Source of the DNA: Nocardia shimofusensis NBRC 100134
GTDB taxonomy: Bacteria; Actinomycetota; Actinomycetes; Mycobacteriales; Mycobacteriaceae
Reading direction: 5' to 3'
Assembly (NCBI RefSeq): GCF_001613125.1
Contig: NZ_BDBT01000011.1
Location: 148,321-212,320, forward strand
DNA length: 64,000 nt
Under the pieces are notes generated by a model. That model ran no database searches. It was given only the letters and a program-made list of their open reading frames with translations, and was not told the DNA's origin. Both the position numbers and the translations under genes were made by a program. Positions 49,743 to 57,780 of this stretch are shown here, piece after piece. Each line of letters starts with the position of its first letter. Position 1 is the stretch's first letter.

Positions 49743-51211
49743 GCGCTCACCCGCTTGGAGATCGAGGAGTGTTCGGGCAGGACCAGTCCGATCCCCAGCG
49801 AGGCGGCGAACGCGCTGGCCTGGAAGCCGTAGCAGCGCCGCACCGACAGGCGTGAGGCAGCGCTCATGGCCTTCACCGATGCCTCGATGCCGGGCAGATC
49901 CCCGTCGAGGTGGTCGGTCACCGTGACGAGCACACCGAATCGGGTGAGTCCCGCGCCGCGGGCTTGTTCCTCCCGTGCGGCGCTGGTGTTGCCGACCCGG
50001 ATCCGTGCCGACGCCGAGGCGATGCCGCGTTCGGTCTGTTCGGCGGCGATGGCGTCGCGGAAATCGGAATCCACCAGGCTGGTGGCCTCGGCGGCCGAAT
50101 GCAGCCGGTACACGATCGCCACGCGCTTGCGCGGCACATCCGCGCGTGGGCGCAGCAGTTCTTCGAGCACGGTTTCCATCACCGCGCCGCGCGGGGCGGC
50201 GTCCATCTCCCAGGTGACCGAGCGGGCGCCGTCGTGGACGTAGTGATCCCAGCGATCGACATGGGAGAGCGGGCCGACCGAGTCCCAGGACTGGGTCTCG
50301 GCCAGTTGAGCACCGGCGGCCTCGACATCACGTTGGGAGGCCAGGTCGTAGCGGGTACGCACCAGCGCGAGGACTTCCCACGCCTGCAGCGGGGTGGCGG
50401 GCAGCCCTGCGCGGGCGAGTTGGGACAGCACGCCTTGCAGGCGCTGGCCGATCTCGCGGGCTTGCTCGGCCTCGTCGCGGCGGACCCTGCCTTTGCCGAT
50501 GGCGCGGTAGGTGATCGCGATCCGCGCCTCGATTCGCACCCCGATGCCGCCGGAGTCGGCGGCGGCCTCCTGCATCACCGCGCGTGCGTACTCGGGCGCT
50601 TGCGGCCGGATCAGTCGGGTGACCTCTCTGGCCTGCTTGAGACGGGTCTCGACCACGTTGTCGAGCACCGCGGTCACCGCGACCACTTCCCCGCCGCGGC
50701 TCTGGGTCGCCAGAAAATGTCCGTAGCCCTCCACCCACGCGTCGATCTGGGGTTGGTCGACCAGTTCTTTGCCGCGCGGGACCACCCGCAACACGACCGT
50801 GTAGTGGTCGCTGCGGCGCAGTTGCAGCATCGCGAACCGGCCTCCCCCAGCGGTCTCGTACTCCGACAGCCGCGAATCAGCCCACAAACCAGGCAGTTTC
50901 GCTACTCCGGGGATCCGGGCGAACCGCCCCGCACGGTAGATGTGCTCCCCACGGGCGCGCGCGGCAACGAACTGGATGCGCAACAGCACCAGCTCCCACC
51001 CGGTGCGGCCGTCGATGGTGACCGCGACCGGTATGAACACCGCCGCCGCTGCCACCACCAACCCCAGCGCGACGCTCACCGAACGGGTGAGCAGGAACCC
51101 CACCATGACCGTCACGATCAATGCGAGCCCGACCATCGACACTCCCCAGGTCAGGCCGAAGAATCCGGCGCTGCGAGGACGCTCCCACCGCCCGTACATG
51201 CGACTGCTCAT
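49739..51211 (-). CDS. SCO6880-type membrane protein (VirB4 N-terminal partner)
   Basis: 490 residues. The start SSRMYGRWERPRSAGFFGLTWG and two membrane helices (VGLALIVTVMVGFLL and VALGLVVAAAAVFIPVAV) match the PrgI/SCO6880 pattern. A large soluble domain follows with RLSEYETAGGGRFAMLQL, YTVVLRVVPRG and YRLHSAAEATSLVDSDFRDAIAAEQTERG. In actinobacteria this protein and the VirB4 ATPase are usually adjacent and appear to represent the split halves of one machine. The ATG-stop overlaps (49739-49742 and 51208-51211) keep their translation coupled. Confidence 0.85.
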   Translation of the reverse strand: MSSRMYGRWERPRSAGFFGLTWGVSMVGLALIVTVMVGFLLTRSVSVALGLVVAAAAVFIPVAVTIDGRTGWELVLLRIQFVAARARGEHIYRAGRFARIPGVAKLPGLWADSRLSEYETAGGGRFAMLQLRRSDHYTVVLRVVPRGKELVDQPQIDAWVEGYGHFLATQSRGGEVVAVTAVLDNVVETRLKQAREVTRLIRPQAPEYARAVMQEAAADSGGIGVRIEARIAITYRAIGKGRVRRDEAEQAREIGQRLQGVLSQLARAGLPATPLQAWEVLALVRTRYDLASQRDVEAAGAQLAETQSWDSVGPLSHVDRWDHYVHDGARSVTWEMDAAPRGAVMETVLEELLRPRADVPRKRVAIVYRLHSAAEATSLVDSDFRDAIAAEQTERGIASASARIRVGNTSAAREEQARGAGLTRFGVLVTVTDHLDGDLPGIEASVKAMSAASRLSVRRCYGFQASAFAASLGIGLVLPEHSSISKRVSA

Positions 51212-52671
51212 CGCCGCACCTCCCCCGGTCCCAGCGAATCGGGATTCCAGCCGCCCTCGGCCACGTCACGGGTCTGCGCCTCCACCGCCGAAACAGCTTG
51301 ATCGCCAGCGGCTTTGATCTGTTGCGCAGCCATCACCGCGGCACCGGCCGCACCACCGGCAGCCGAACCCGCACCACCAGCGGCTTGCGAGCCGCCCGCG
51401 CTCTGCGACCCCGCCCCACCCCCCGACGAGGCCCTGCCCGACGGATCAGTCGAACGCACTCCCCCGCCGGCGGCGCCGCTCGCCGAACCACCGCTGCCAC
51501 CGCTGTCGCCGCTCGCCCCGGACGCGGGTGCGGACCCGCCGCCGCCACCGCCCATCCGACGGCCCCCACCACCGCCACCAGGCCCACCGCCGTGACTCGA
51601 TCCCCCGGAAGGCCCTGCCCCGGGGGCGGCGTCCTCGCCCTCGCTGACTTTGCGCGCGCTCCCGCGATCGCCCGCCGATCCCATCGCCACACCTGCCGCG
51701 CCGCCGGCCAGGACCGCGGTTGCGCCGCCGCCGCTGCCGAGCGTGGACACCGCGGGGGCGACCAGTCGTACCAGGGCGGGCAGAACGATCACGCTCATCA
51801 GCAGCAGGATCAGCCCCAACAGGATCTGCTGAGGATCGGTCTGGTTTTCATCGCCGATCACGGTGAAAGCGATCGCATACACCAGCGCGCCGGCCGGTTT
51901 GTAGAGCACGAACGCCAGCGCCCACGACAACAGCCGTTTGTAGGATTGCGAGCCGGGCCCGGTGCCCGAGGCTGCGGCCGCGAGCGGGATCACCGCGACC
52001 ACCAGAATCAGCAGCGCTTGCCGCAGGACGAGCATCACCAGCTGGATCAGGGTGCCGATCAACCCGAGCAGGCCGATGATCAGCAGGACACCGGTACCGA
52101 GACCGGCTTGTGCGGTTTGCTGGTCGAATTTCGTCAGCCGGTCGACCGCACCGACCCAGTCGCCGTCGCTGGCGGAGAAGATCACCCAGGTGGCGAAATT
52201 GTCGCCGGCGCGGGTTCCCATGGTGACCAGCACCGCGAACGCCATGGACATGAAACTCGCCCGCGCGAGCATCAGGAAACTCTCTTGCGCCTCGCCGGCG
52301 ACACCGCCGCGTTTGGCCAGCGCCAGGCGTGCCGCGGCGAACATGATGCCGGCGATCAGGAACGTCACCTGCAATCCGCTGGTGTACTCACGTACTGCGG
52401 TCAACGCCGAACCCGGTTCTCCGGAAGGGCCGGTCAGCTCAGGTGAGGGGAAGTCCGTCCACCACGCCATCGCGATCCTGATCAGCCGGGCGTAGCCGTC
52501 GATCAGGACGTCGACGAGATTGTCGATGGCCGAATTCGCGGCGTCTTCCACGGCTTGGCCGACTTGTTCGCATGCCTGTTGCGGGCCGAGCGGGATATCG
52601 CAGAGGCCGGGGAGCGACAATTGTTCTCGGGTACCTGCGGGTATCACGGAAGCGATCGGGGTCGGGCTCAT
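51208..52671 (-). CDS. VirB6/TrbL-like polytopic channel protein with glycine-rich tail
   Basis: 487 residues from the ATG overlapping the previous stop. After a soluble N-terminus (LCDIPLGPQQACEQVGQAVEDAANSAIDNLV) come at least five membrane helices, for example FLIAGIMFAAARLAL, FMSMAFAVLVTMG, GVLLIIGLLGLIGTLIQLVMLVLRQALLILVVAVIPLA, and QILLGLILLLMSVIVLPALVRL. The last 170 residues are Gly/Ser/Ala low complexity (GGGGGGRRMGGGGGG) ending in a short helix. This is the organisation of inner-membrane channel components of type IV secretion. Coupled to the SCO6880-type gene downstream. Confidence 0.87.
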   Translation of the reverse strand: MSPTPIASVIPAGTREQLSLPGLCDIPLGPQQACEQVGQAVEDAANSAIDNLVDVLIDGYARLIRIAMAWWTDFPSPELTGPSGEPGSALTAVREYTSGLQVTFLIAGIMFAAARLALAKRGGVAGEAQESFLMLARASFMSMAFAVLVTMGTRAGDNFATWVIFSASDGDWVGAVDRLTKFDQQTAQAGLGTGVLLIIGLLGLIGTLIQLVMLVLRQALLILVVAVIPLAAAASGTGPGSQSYKRLLSWALAFVLYKPAGALVYAIAFTVIGDENQTDPQQILLGLILLLMSVIVLPALVRLVAPAVSTLGSGGGATAVLAGGAAGVAMGSAGDRGSARKVSEGEDAAPGAGPSGGSSHGGGPGGGGGGRRMGGGGGGSAPASGASGDSGGSGGSASGAAGGGVRSTDPSGRASSGGGAGSQSAGGSQAAGGAGSAAGGAAGAAVMAAQQIKAAGDQAVSAVEAQTRDVAEGGWNPDSLGPGEVRR

Positions 52672-53456
52672 GAGACGGTCCTCCACACCCCGAAGTCGCT
52701 CAGCGAGTCGGTGTAGGTTCCCGGGCCCCAGAGCGTTTCGATGTCGGTGGGGATCGCGACGCGCCAGTCACCGTCGAGCCAGGTCATCGGCCAGCGGGCG
52801 ATCCGGTAGCCCATCCCGTCGCGGGCGGCGAACTCGACGACGGCGAAGTCGGGGCTGTATCCGGGGACGATGCGTACGCCGTCGGGGACGACGACGTAGC
52901 GTCCGGCGTCCGGGGTGCGTGAGCGTGAACGGGCGAACCGATCCAGCACCGCCTGCTCGTCGCCGTGGTAGCGCTCGGCGACCACACGCTGCCAGGTGCC
53001 CTCCGGCGCGGCCAGCGCGCGGGCCAACGCGTCCGCCGCGGCCAAGGCCGCACCTTGCGGTGTGCGTGCGAACCCGGAGGCGATCCCATCTCGGACCTCG
53101 GTCGGTCCGTCACTGGCCGAGACCGGCAGCGCCGCACCACCCCACCCGCGCTGCCATCGCAGCTGTGCGGGCGGGGTCACCAGGTAGTCCACACGTGTGG
53201 GGTCGGGTCTCGCGGCGGGGTCTTGGACAGCCGGGACACCGGCTTCGACCGCCGGGATCTCGAGGCGATTGCCGAACAAATCCGCACTCGATTCCCCTGT
53301 TGTGGTCGAGGGAGGCCGGGTGGTCGGGTCGATGGTCGGCGCCGAGGGCGGGGCTGCGGGCTGCGGTTCGCCGCGGGTGATGGTCAGCACCAACACCGTG
53401 ACCACGACGGCAGTGATCGCAGCGAGCAGAATGATCAGGATCTTGTAAGAACGCAT
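52668..53456 (-). CDS. Membrane-anchored extracytoplasmic transfer protein
   Basis: 262 residues. One N-terminal membrane helix (ILIILLAAITAVVVTVLVLTI) is followed by a Pro/Thr-rich spacer and an outside domain: LRWQRGWGGAALPVSASDGPTEVRDGIASGFARTPQGAALAAADALARALA..., RYVVVPDGVRIVPGYSPDFAVVEFAARDGMGYRIARWPMTWLDGDWRV. The GFARTPQGAALAA and DWR features recur in the next gene (GFDRSPAGAAVAA; DWRL), so the two are distant paralogs. VirB8/TcpC-like topology suggests a periplasm-side scaffold of the channel. Confidence 0.78.
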   Translation of the reverse strand: MRSYKILIILLAAITAVVVTVLVLTITRGEPQPAAPPSAPTIDPTTRPPSTTTGESSADLFGNRLEIPAVEAGVPAVQDPAARPDPTRVDYLVTPPAQLRWQRGWGGAALPVSASDGPTEVRDGIASGFARTPQGAALAAADALARALAAPEGTWQRVVAERYHGDEQAVLDRFARSRSRTPDAGRYVVVPDGVRIVPGYSPDFAVVEFAARDGMGYRIARWPMTWLDGDWRVAIPTDIETLWGPGTYTDSLSDFGVWRTVS

Positions 53457-53471
53457 GCGGCACAGTCGCTT

Positions 53472-54125
53472 TCAGTGCTCTTGGAACGCGATGAGTTCGG
53501 GTGGGGTGGTCTCGACGGCAGCCACGGCGGGCCGGGAGGAGGGGGTGATGTCGGGCAGCGTCAGGCGCCAGTCGTCGTGCTGCCAGATCACGGTGGTGTG
53601 GTGTCGGGTCACCGAGTTGTCGGGGTGGCTGCTGTAGAGATCGACGTCGGTGGCGTCGGGGCTGTAGTGGGTGATGACGTAGCCGAGCAGCCGCGGCGCG
53701 CCGCTGGTGATCGGGGCGGTGATCGAAATCTGAGCGCGCGCGACCGCCCAAGCGTCGCGGCCTGCCCCGGGAGCGAGCATGCGCGCACCGATCTGGGGCC
53801 ATTGGCTTTCGGCGGCGATCGAGACTCGAACACTGGCCTGCGCCGCCGCGACTGCCGCACCAGCCGGGGACCTGTCGAATCCGGTGACGACAGGGCCGTC
53901 ACTGCGGTGAGGTCCTTGGTCGGTCATCGGCAGGTCGACGCCTTGAAAAGGCTGCCATCGCAGGCCTGTCGGCGCGGCCTGGATATCGATGACCGTGTTG
54001 TCGCTGGGATCGCCACTTCCCACAGCGTTTTCGGTGCCGCACGCCATCAGTGCGGCGGCGGCGATCGGACCGGTGAACGCCAGTACGGCGGTCACCGCCA
54101 AACAATGAATTCGGTCCGGACGCAC
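53472..54125 (-). CDS. Exported lipoprotein-like transfer protein
   Basis: 217 residues from a GTG preceded by GAGGAGG. Signal peptide LAVTAVLAFTGPIAAAALMACG with a lipobox-like LMAC, so the mature protein is probably lipid-anchored outside the membrane. The domain LRWQPFQGVDLPMTDQGPHR...GPVVTGFDRSPAGAAVAAAQASVRVSIA...VIWQHDDWRLTLPDI resembles the preceding gene product. A longer start is open upstream but lacks a ribosome site and signal peptide. Fifteen bases separate it from its paralog. Role in the channel inferred from context. Confidence 0.72.
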   Translation of the reverse strand: MRPDRIHCLAVTAVLAFTGPIAAAALMACGTENAVGSGDPSDNTVIDIQAAPTGLRWQPFQGVDLPMTDQGPHRSDGPVVTGFDRSPAGAAVAAAQASVRVSIAAESQWPQIGARMLAPGAGRDAWAVARAQISITAPITSGAPRLLGYVITHYSPDATDVDLYSSHPDNSVTRHHTTVIWQHDDWRLTLPDITPSSRPAVAAVETTPPELIAFQEH

Positions 54126-54153
54126 AGGTATCGACCTCCTCGAGAGGTGACGG

Positions 54154-54444
54154 TCAGGTGGAGGGCAGGACAGACAGAGCAAGGGAGCTGGCCATGCCGA
54201 GCAAGGCGGCACCGAGCAAGGCGCCGAGGAGTCCTTCGAGGCTTTCCTCGCGGTAGACACGGATCGCCAGCAGCCCGCCGACCCAGATCGTGCGGGCAAT
54301 GCACAGCAGCAGCACGCACCAGGCCAGATAGCCCAGCAGTTGGGTCACAGGAGACAGCACGTCAGCGGGGAGGTTCGCGGCCAGCACCGTCGACTCCGGC
54401 GACGGATTCGCCGACACTGGGCTTGCCTCGGGGCCGTCGCGCAT
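54154..54444 (-). CDS. Small membrane protein of the transfer operon
   Basis: 96 residues (a GTG three codons earlier is also possible; both use GGAGGT). A soluble N-terminus precedes two membrane helices: LLGYLAWCVLLLCIARTIWVGGLLAI and LLGALLGAALLGMASSLALSVL, joined by VYREESLEG. The design resembles small TrbD/VirB3-like components, and it immediately follows the VirB2-like gene, the position where VirB3 is often found. That assignment is an inference; the sequence is too short for certainty. Confidence 0.7.
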   Translation of the reverse strand: MRDGPEASPVSANPSPESTVLAANLPADVLSPVTQLLGYLAWCVLLLCIARTIWVGGLLAIRVYREESLEGLLGALLGAALLGMASSLALSVLPST

Positions 54445-54445
54445 G

Positions 54446-54745
54446 TCAGGCACCTCCGTTGACGACCGCGTTCATGATCGGTCCCGCGCTGGTGGCCAGA
54501 ATTCCTCCGAACAGCGCGCCGAGCAGGATCTTCGGGGATTCGACCGACCCGCCGTGCCAGCGTTCCCATCCGAATTTGCCGCCGGCGTAGATGACGGCCG
54601 CGATCCCGGCCAGTGTCACGAACCAGGCCATGAAGTTCACCAGGGTGATGACCTTGTTGGCTCCCGGCGGGGCCGTGGGGGTGATGTTGATTTCCTGCGC
54701 CCACACGGTCACAACCGTGTGGGCCAGGGCTACGGCGGTGCTCAT
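54446..54745 (-). CDS. VirB2/TrbC-like small membrane protein, candidate pilin-like subunit
   Basis: 99 residues. An N-terminal hydrophobic stretch (TAVALAHTVVTVWA) that could be a cleaved signal, then INITPTAPPGANKVITLVNFMAWFVTLAGIAAVIYAGGKFGWERWHGGSVESPKILLGALFGGILATSAGPIMNAVVNGG: two hydrophobic helices around a short polar loop, as in VirB2/TrbC-type conjugation subunits. The ATG overlaps the TGA of the P-loop-like gene (54742-54745). In Gram-positive systems such subunits are thought to contribute to channel or surface structures rather than true pili. Confidence 0.75.
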   Translation of the reverse strand: MSTAVALAHTVVTVWAQEINITPTAPPGANKVITLVNFMAWFVTLAGIAAVIYAGGKFGWERWHGGSVESPKILLGALFGGILATSAGPIMNAVVNGGA

Positions 54746-55398
54746 GATGAGGTCTCCGAATCGTTGCGAGCCGCGCCTGTTCGGGTCGCGGCCAAGCGAG
54801 TGAGGATCTGGGTTCCGGCGCGATACACATCGACCGGAACCGCGTTTCGCAGCCGGGCACGTCGTGGCGGTGGCGGATCGAACGGCGTGAATTCGGCCAA
54901 ATCGGTGAGCTCGGTGGCGAGAAGCTCGTCGTGCCAGCCGATCTCGTAGACCGACTCGACCAGTTCGGTGACCACCGACCGGTAGCGGCGCACCGCCGCG
55001 GGCACAGCGCCCGGGCGCGCGGCGGTGAGCACCAGCCCGATCACTTCGACCCCGGGGGCGGCGCGTCCGGCGTGCCATTCCCGCAGGCGATCGGCAGCGG
55101 CGGTGAGCCCGGGCATGCACAGCCGGGCCGCGACCAGCACCAGCTGGGTGGTCGCCGGTGAGGCCGGCCAGGACAGTCCGGTGTCGGCGGCCGGTGCCCA
55201 CCAGCGCGCCAGGGTGGAAGTGCCCGCGCCGCCGTGCGCACCCAGCACCGCCCACAGCGGCGGGTGCGCGCCTGTCGTCGGCAACGGATCGGTCCGCAAC
55301 GGCGCGACCTGGTCCGGCGCGGACAATGTGTGCGGGTCCAACCGGCTGCCGGTGCCAGGCCGGGAGGCCTGTTCGAGGTGTGAAGCGGTGGCGGTCAT
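54742..55398 (-). CDS. ParA-like P-loop protein with degenerate Walker A
   Basis: 218 residues. VLGAHGGAGTSTLARWW (about 51-67) has the shape of a deviant Walker A (KGGxGKS/T), but both lysines are replaced (His and Thr), so ATP hydrolysis is doubtful. Downstream strands LVLVAARLCMPGLTAAADRL and VEVIGLVLTAARPGAVPAAVRRY correspond to the ParA/MinD fold, as do VYEIGWHDELLATE. Similar SCO6045-like proteins accompany the VirB2-like gene in many actinobacterial transfer loci as far as I recall. One base separates it from the gene before; ATGA overlap with the gene after. Confidence 0.72.
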   Translation of the reverse strand: MTATASHLEQASRPGTGSRLDPHTLSAPDQVAPLRTDPLPTTGAHPPLWAVLGAHGGAGTSTLARWWAPAADTGLSWPASPATTQLVLVAARLCMPGLTAAADRLREWHAGRAAPGVEVIGLVLTAARPGAVPAAVRRYRSVVTELVESVYEIGWHDELLATELTDLAEFTPFDPPPPRRARLRNAVPVDVYRAGTQILTRLAATRTGAARNDSETSS

Positions 55399-55399
55399 G

Positions 55400-56104
55400 T
55401 CAGCCTCGCTTCTGGAAGTTGGTGATCAGCACGTCCCCGTCCGGGGCGGGATGGGTGTTGATCAGTTGCAGGTAGTCCACGCGGCTGCCGTCGGGGTGAC
55501 GCTCCACCAGGTGCACCTCGGCGGCGGTTGCAGCGATCGGGGTGATCGCGACGCAGTGCGTCGTCCCGGCAGGGATCGAGGCGATCCCCGCGGCCAGGGA
55601 GTCGGCGGCGAGGCCGGCTTCGAGTGCGACCAGCCGCAGCGCTGCCTCGGCATCGCGGCGCTGGTAGTAGGCGTGCTCGAAGGCGGCGATCACCCCGGGC
55701 ATCGACCGTGTGTCGCCGGGGCCGTCGGTGATCGTTGTGCCCGTCAATCCAGTGCACGCGTCAGCGATAGCCGTCGTCGCCGGTGGTGTGGCATTCAGTG
55801 TGGGAATCACGGCGGGGGTCTCAGGGATGTCGGTGACCGCCATGATCCCTGCGCCCGTCACCGCGGCGGCGAGGGTCAACGCCGCGGTGAGTGCGATCCA
55901 CACCGCTCGGTGTCCCGGAAGGTGCCGCCGGCTGTCCGTAGCTGCGGGCACGCTGTCCGCGCGTTCCGCGCCGAGCCACTGCCATTGGTCGCCTTCGTCA
56001 GTGGGAACGCCGGTGCGTGTATCCGGGGCGGGTTGCGCGACAGTGGTTTCGGTGCGCAGCCAGTCCGCGCCGTGGTCGGTGTCGATGGGGGTGTCGTGTC
56101 GCAT
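55400..56104 (-). CDS. Single-pass membrane protein, transfer operon
   Basis: 234 residues. A 65-residue cytoplasmic, hydrophilic N-terminus (WQWLGAERADS) precedes one membrane helix AVWIALTAALTLAAAVTGAGIMAV; the outside part has two cysteines (DACTGLTG, THCVAIT) and a helical-then-strand domain PGVIAAFEHAYYQRRDAEAALRLVALEAGL...AEVHLVERHPDGSRVDYLQLI. This topology and the NTF2-like helix-strand order recall VirB8/TcpC-type scaffold proteins. It is followed after one base by the ParA-like gene. A 131-base gap separates it from the inactive cutinase paralog gene. Confidence 0.72.
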   Translation of the reverse strand: MRHDTPIDTDHGADWLRTETTVAQPAPDTRTGVPTDEGDQWQWLGAERADSVPAATDSRRHLPGHRAVWIALTAALTLAAAVTGAGIMAVTDIPETPAVIPTLNATPPATTAIADACTGLTGTTITDGPGDTRSMPGVIAAFEHAYYQRRDAEAALRLVALEAGLAADSLAAGIASIPAGTTHCVAITPIAATAAEVHLVERHPDGSRVDYLQLINTHPAPDGDVLITNFQKRG

Positions 56105-56235
56105 GGGTGGGTGTCACCTCCTCGCAGCGATGGCAGTGGGGGAAGATGGGCCCTCCGGGCGGGTCGCCGGGGGAGGATCAGCAGACTGGTTGGGTACGTC
56201 GGCCGAACCAGCTCCGCCCGGAGGGGTCTGTGGGG

Positions 56236-57714
56236 TCACCGTCCGCTGGGTGCCGCAGGGGGCGCGGTCGACGGCGTCGGAATGCTCGGCGAGGAACGCG
56301 TCGCCGACGAGGTCGTCGAGGTTGGTGATGGGGCTCCCGATGTCGGGGCGGTCGGCGCGTCGCGTGTGATGGCGATGAACCAGTCCGCGACGGCGCGCAG
56401 TGCGGAGCTGCCGGTGCTGGTGGCGGGGACGGTGTCGTAGGAGCCGTGGCGGCCGGTGGTGTCGCTGTATTGGGCGGTCGCGGCCAGGGTGTAGAGCTGA
56501 TCGGAGTCGGTGACGGTGCTGGTGATCGCGTCGAAGGCGTCGTTGACCCATCGGCTGGCCGTCTGGGGTGGGATGAGTTCGACGACCGCGTCGGCGAGTT
56601 TCGTGCCGAGAACCGCGACCGCGGCCAGCGGATCGGCCATGCCCACGGTCGCCAGCTCGGCCACCGTGGCCGGGGTGATCACCGTCCGTGCCACCGTGAT
56701 AGCGGCGTTGAGCCCGATCGTGCCGATCTTGAACAGCGCACTGAGTGCTTCGGCGTGGGTGGGCGCGGTGGCGGCCGAATCGGAGGCCTCGGCCAAGCGT
56801 CGGCCGAGTGGTTCGGCGGGCTGGTAGGACAGTTCATCGAGGCTGGTGCCGGAAAGGTCCTCGTTGACCACAGTCACGGCGGTGTTGAAAGCAGTCGCCG
56901 ACAGGGCGGCGGCGATGGTGGAGATCGCCGCGATCGGATCACGGGTATCACTGCGAGCGGCGATGTTCGCCGCGGTAGTGGCCAGCGGACTGCTGGCGGG
57001 AGTGTCGCAGGCGCCGTCACCGGCCATACACAGATCCGCGACTCGACCGGTCAACGCCCCGTACCCGGGCGTACTGGCCCCGGTGCTCGCGATCCCGCCT
57101 CCGGCCAGCGCCGGGGTGAGCAAGCTGATTTCAGAGACCTCGCTGCCGCTGGTTCCCGGGGCCGCAGACGGCGTGCTCGATTGCGGGCGGCCCGGCAGGA
57201 CTGGAGTGCCGGCAGCGCGAGCGGGGTTGGCCAGCAGCGCGACGGCGGCAACCCGGTCGGCGCTGATGCGACTCTGCCCGGAGCCGACGCGTTGGGCGAA
57301 GCGGTCGGCCGCCGCGGCGCCGTGAGCGTATCCGGCGACGGCGAGAAGCGTGTTCGGGCAGCGGTCCACGACCTCGCCGGCCATGTCTTCGAGCTGTTGG
57401 GCTGCATTCTCGACTGCGGCGTCGAAGGTCGACGTGGTATCGCCGTAGGGCACGTAGGCGCGCTGCACCAGCTCCCCCGCGGCGGCGGTGACCGGCCCGA
57501 ACACTTGCCCGAGCGCACCGGTATCGCCGCCGGTCTCTGTCGCGCCTTCCTCGTGGCCCTGAACGCCCAACGCGTAGAGGACTGGGCACGCTTGGGTTTT
57601 CGTGAAGTCGGGTTGTGCGGTTGCCGTTGCCGGTGCCGCTGCGAAGAAGGTGGTTGCCAGTGCCAGCACAGTCGCGGCACTGCGGAGTCGGGTGTGAATG
57701 GGGTGGGAGTGCAT
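56236..57714 (-). CDS. Secreted cutinase-like protein lacking the catalytic serine
   Basis: 492 residues with a signal peptide (LRSAATVLALATTFFAAAPATATA). CPVLYALGVQGHEEGATE and the strand LLAVAGYAHGAAAADRF correspond to the cutinase GYSQGA elbow, but the nucleophile is Ala130 in GYAHG, so hydrolysis is not expected. It is clearly a paralog of the protein encoded two genes upstream, sharing GTPVLPGRP, PGTSGSEVS, LTPALAGGGI and GRVADLC..GDGAC. A long helical region and a Pro/Ser/Thr tail follow. ATG after GAGGTG. It may be a surface or cell-contact factor of conjugation rather than an enzyme. Confidence 0.8.
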   Translation of the reverse strand: MHSHPIHTRLRSAATVLALATTFFAAAPATATAQPDFTKTQACPVLYALGVQGHEEGATETGGDTGALGQVFGPVTAAAGELVQRAYVPYGDTTSTFDAAVENAAQQLEDMAGEVVDRCPNTLLAVAGYAHGAAAADRFAQRVGSGQSRISADRVAAVALLANPARAAGTPVLPGRPQSSTPSAAPGTSGSEVSEISLLTPALAGGGIASTGASTPGYGALTGRVADLCMAGDGACDTPASSPLATTAANIAARSDTRDPIAAISTIAAALSATAFNTAVTVVNEDLSGTSLDELSYQPAEPLGRRLAEASDSAATAPTHAEALSALFKIGTIGLNAAITVARTVITPATVAELATVGMADPLAAVAVLGTKLADAVVELIPPQTASRWVNDAFDAITSTVTDSDQLYTLAATAQYSDTTGRHGSYDTVPATSTGSSALRAVADWFIAITRDAPTAPTSGAPSPTSTTSSATRSSPSIPTPSTAPPAAPSGR

Positions 57715-57780
57715 TGATGTCACCTCGATCGGGGCGCCTGCCCGCTCAGACAGCGCTGTGCGTGGCGGGCAGGCGCGCAT

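Noticed and set aside
51314..51595. Dense GC-rich trinucleotide-like repetition
   Set aside because: It is the codon run of the Gly/Ser-rich tail of the VirB6-like protein, not an independent repeat element.
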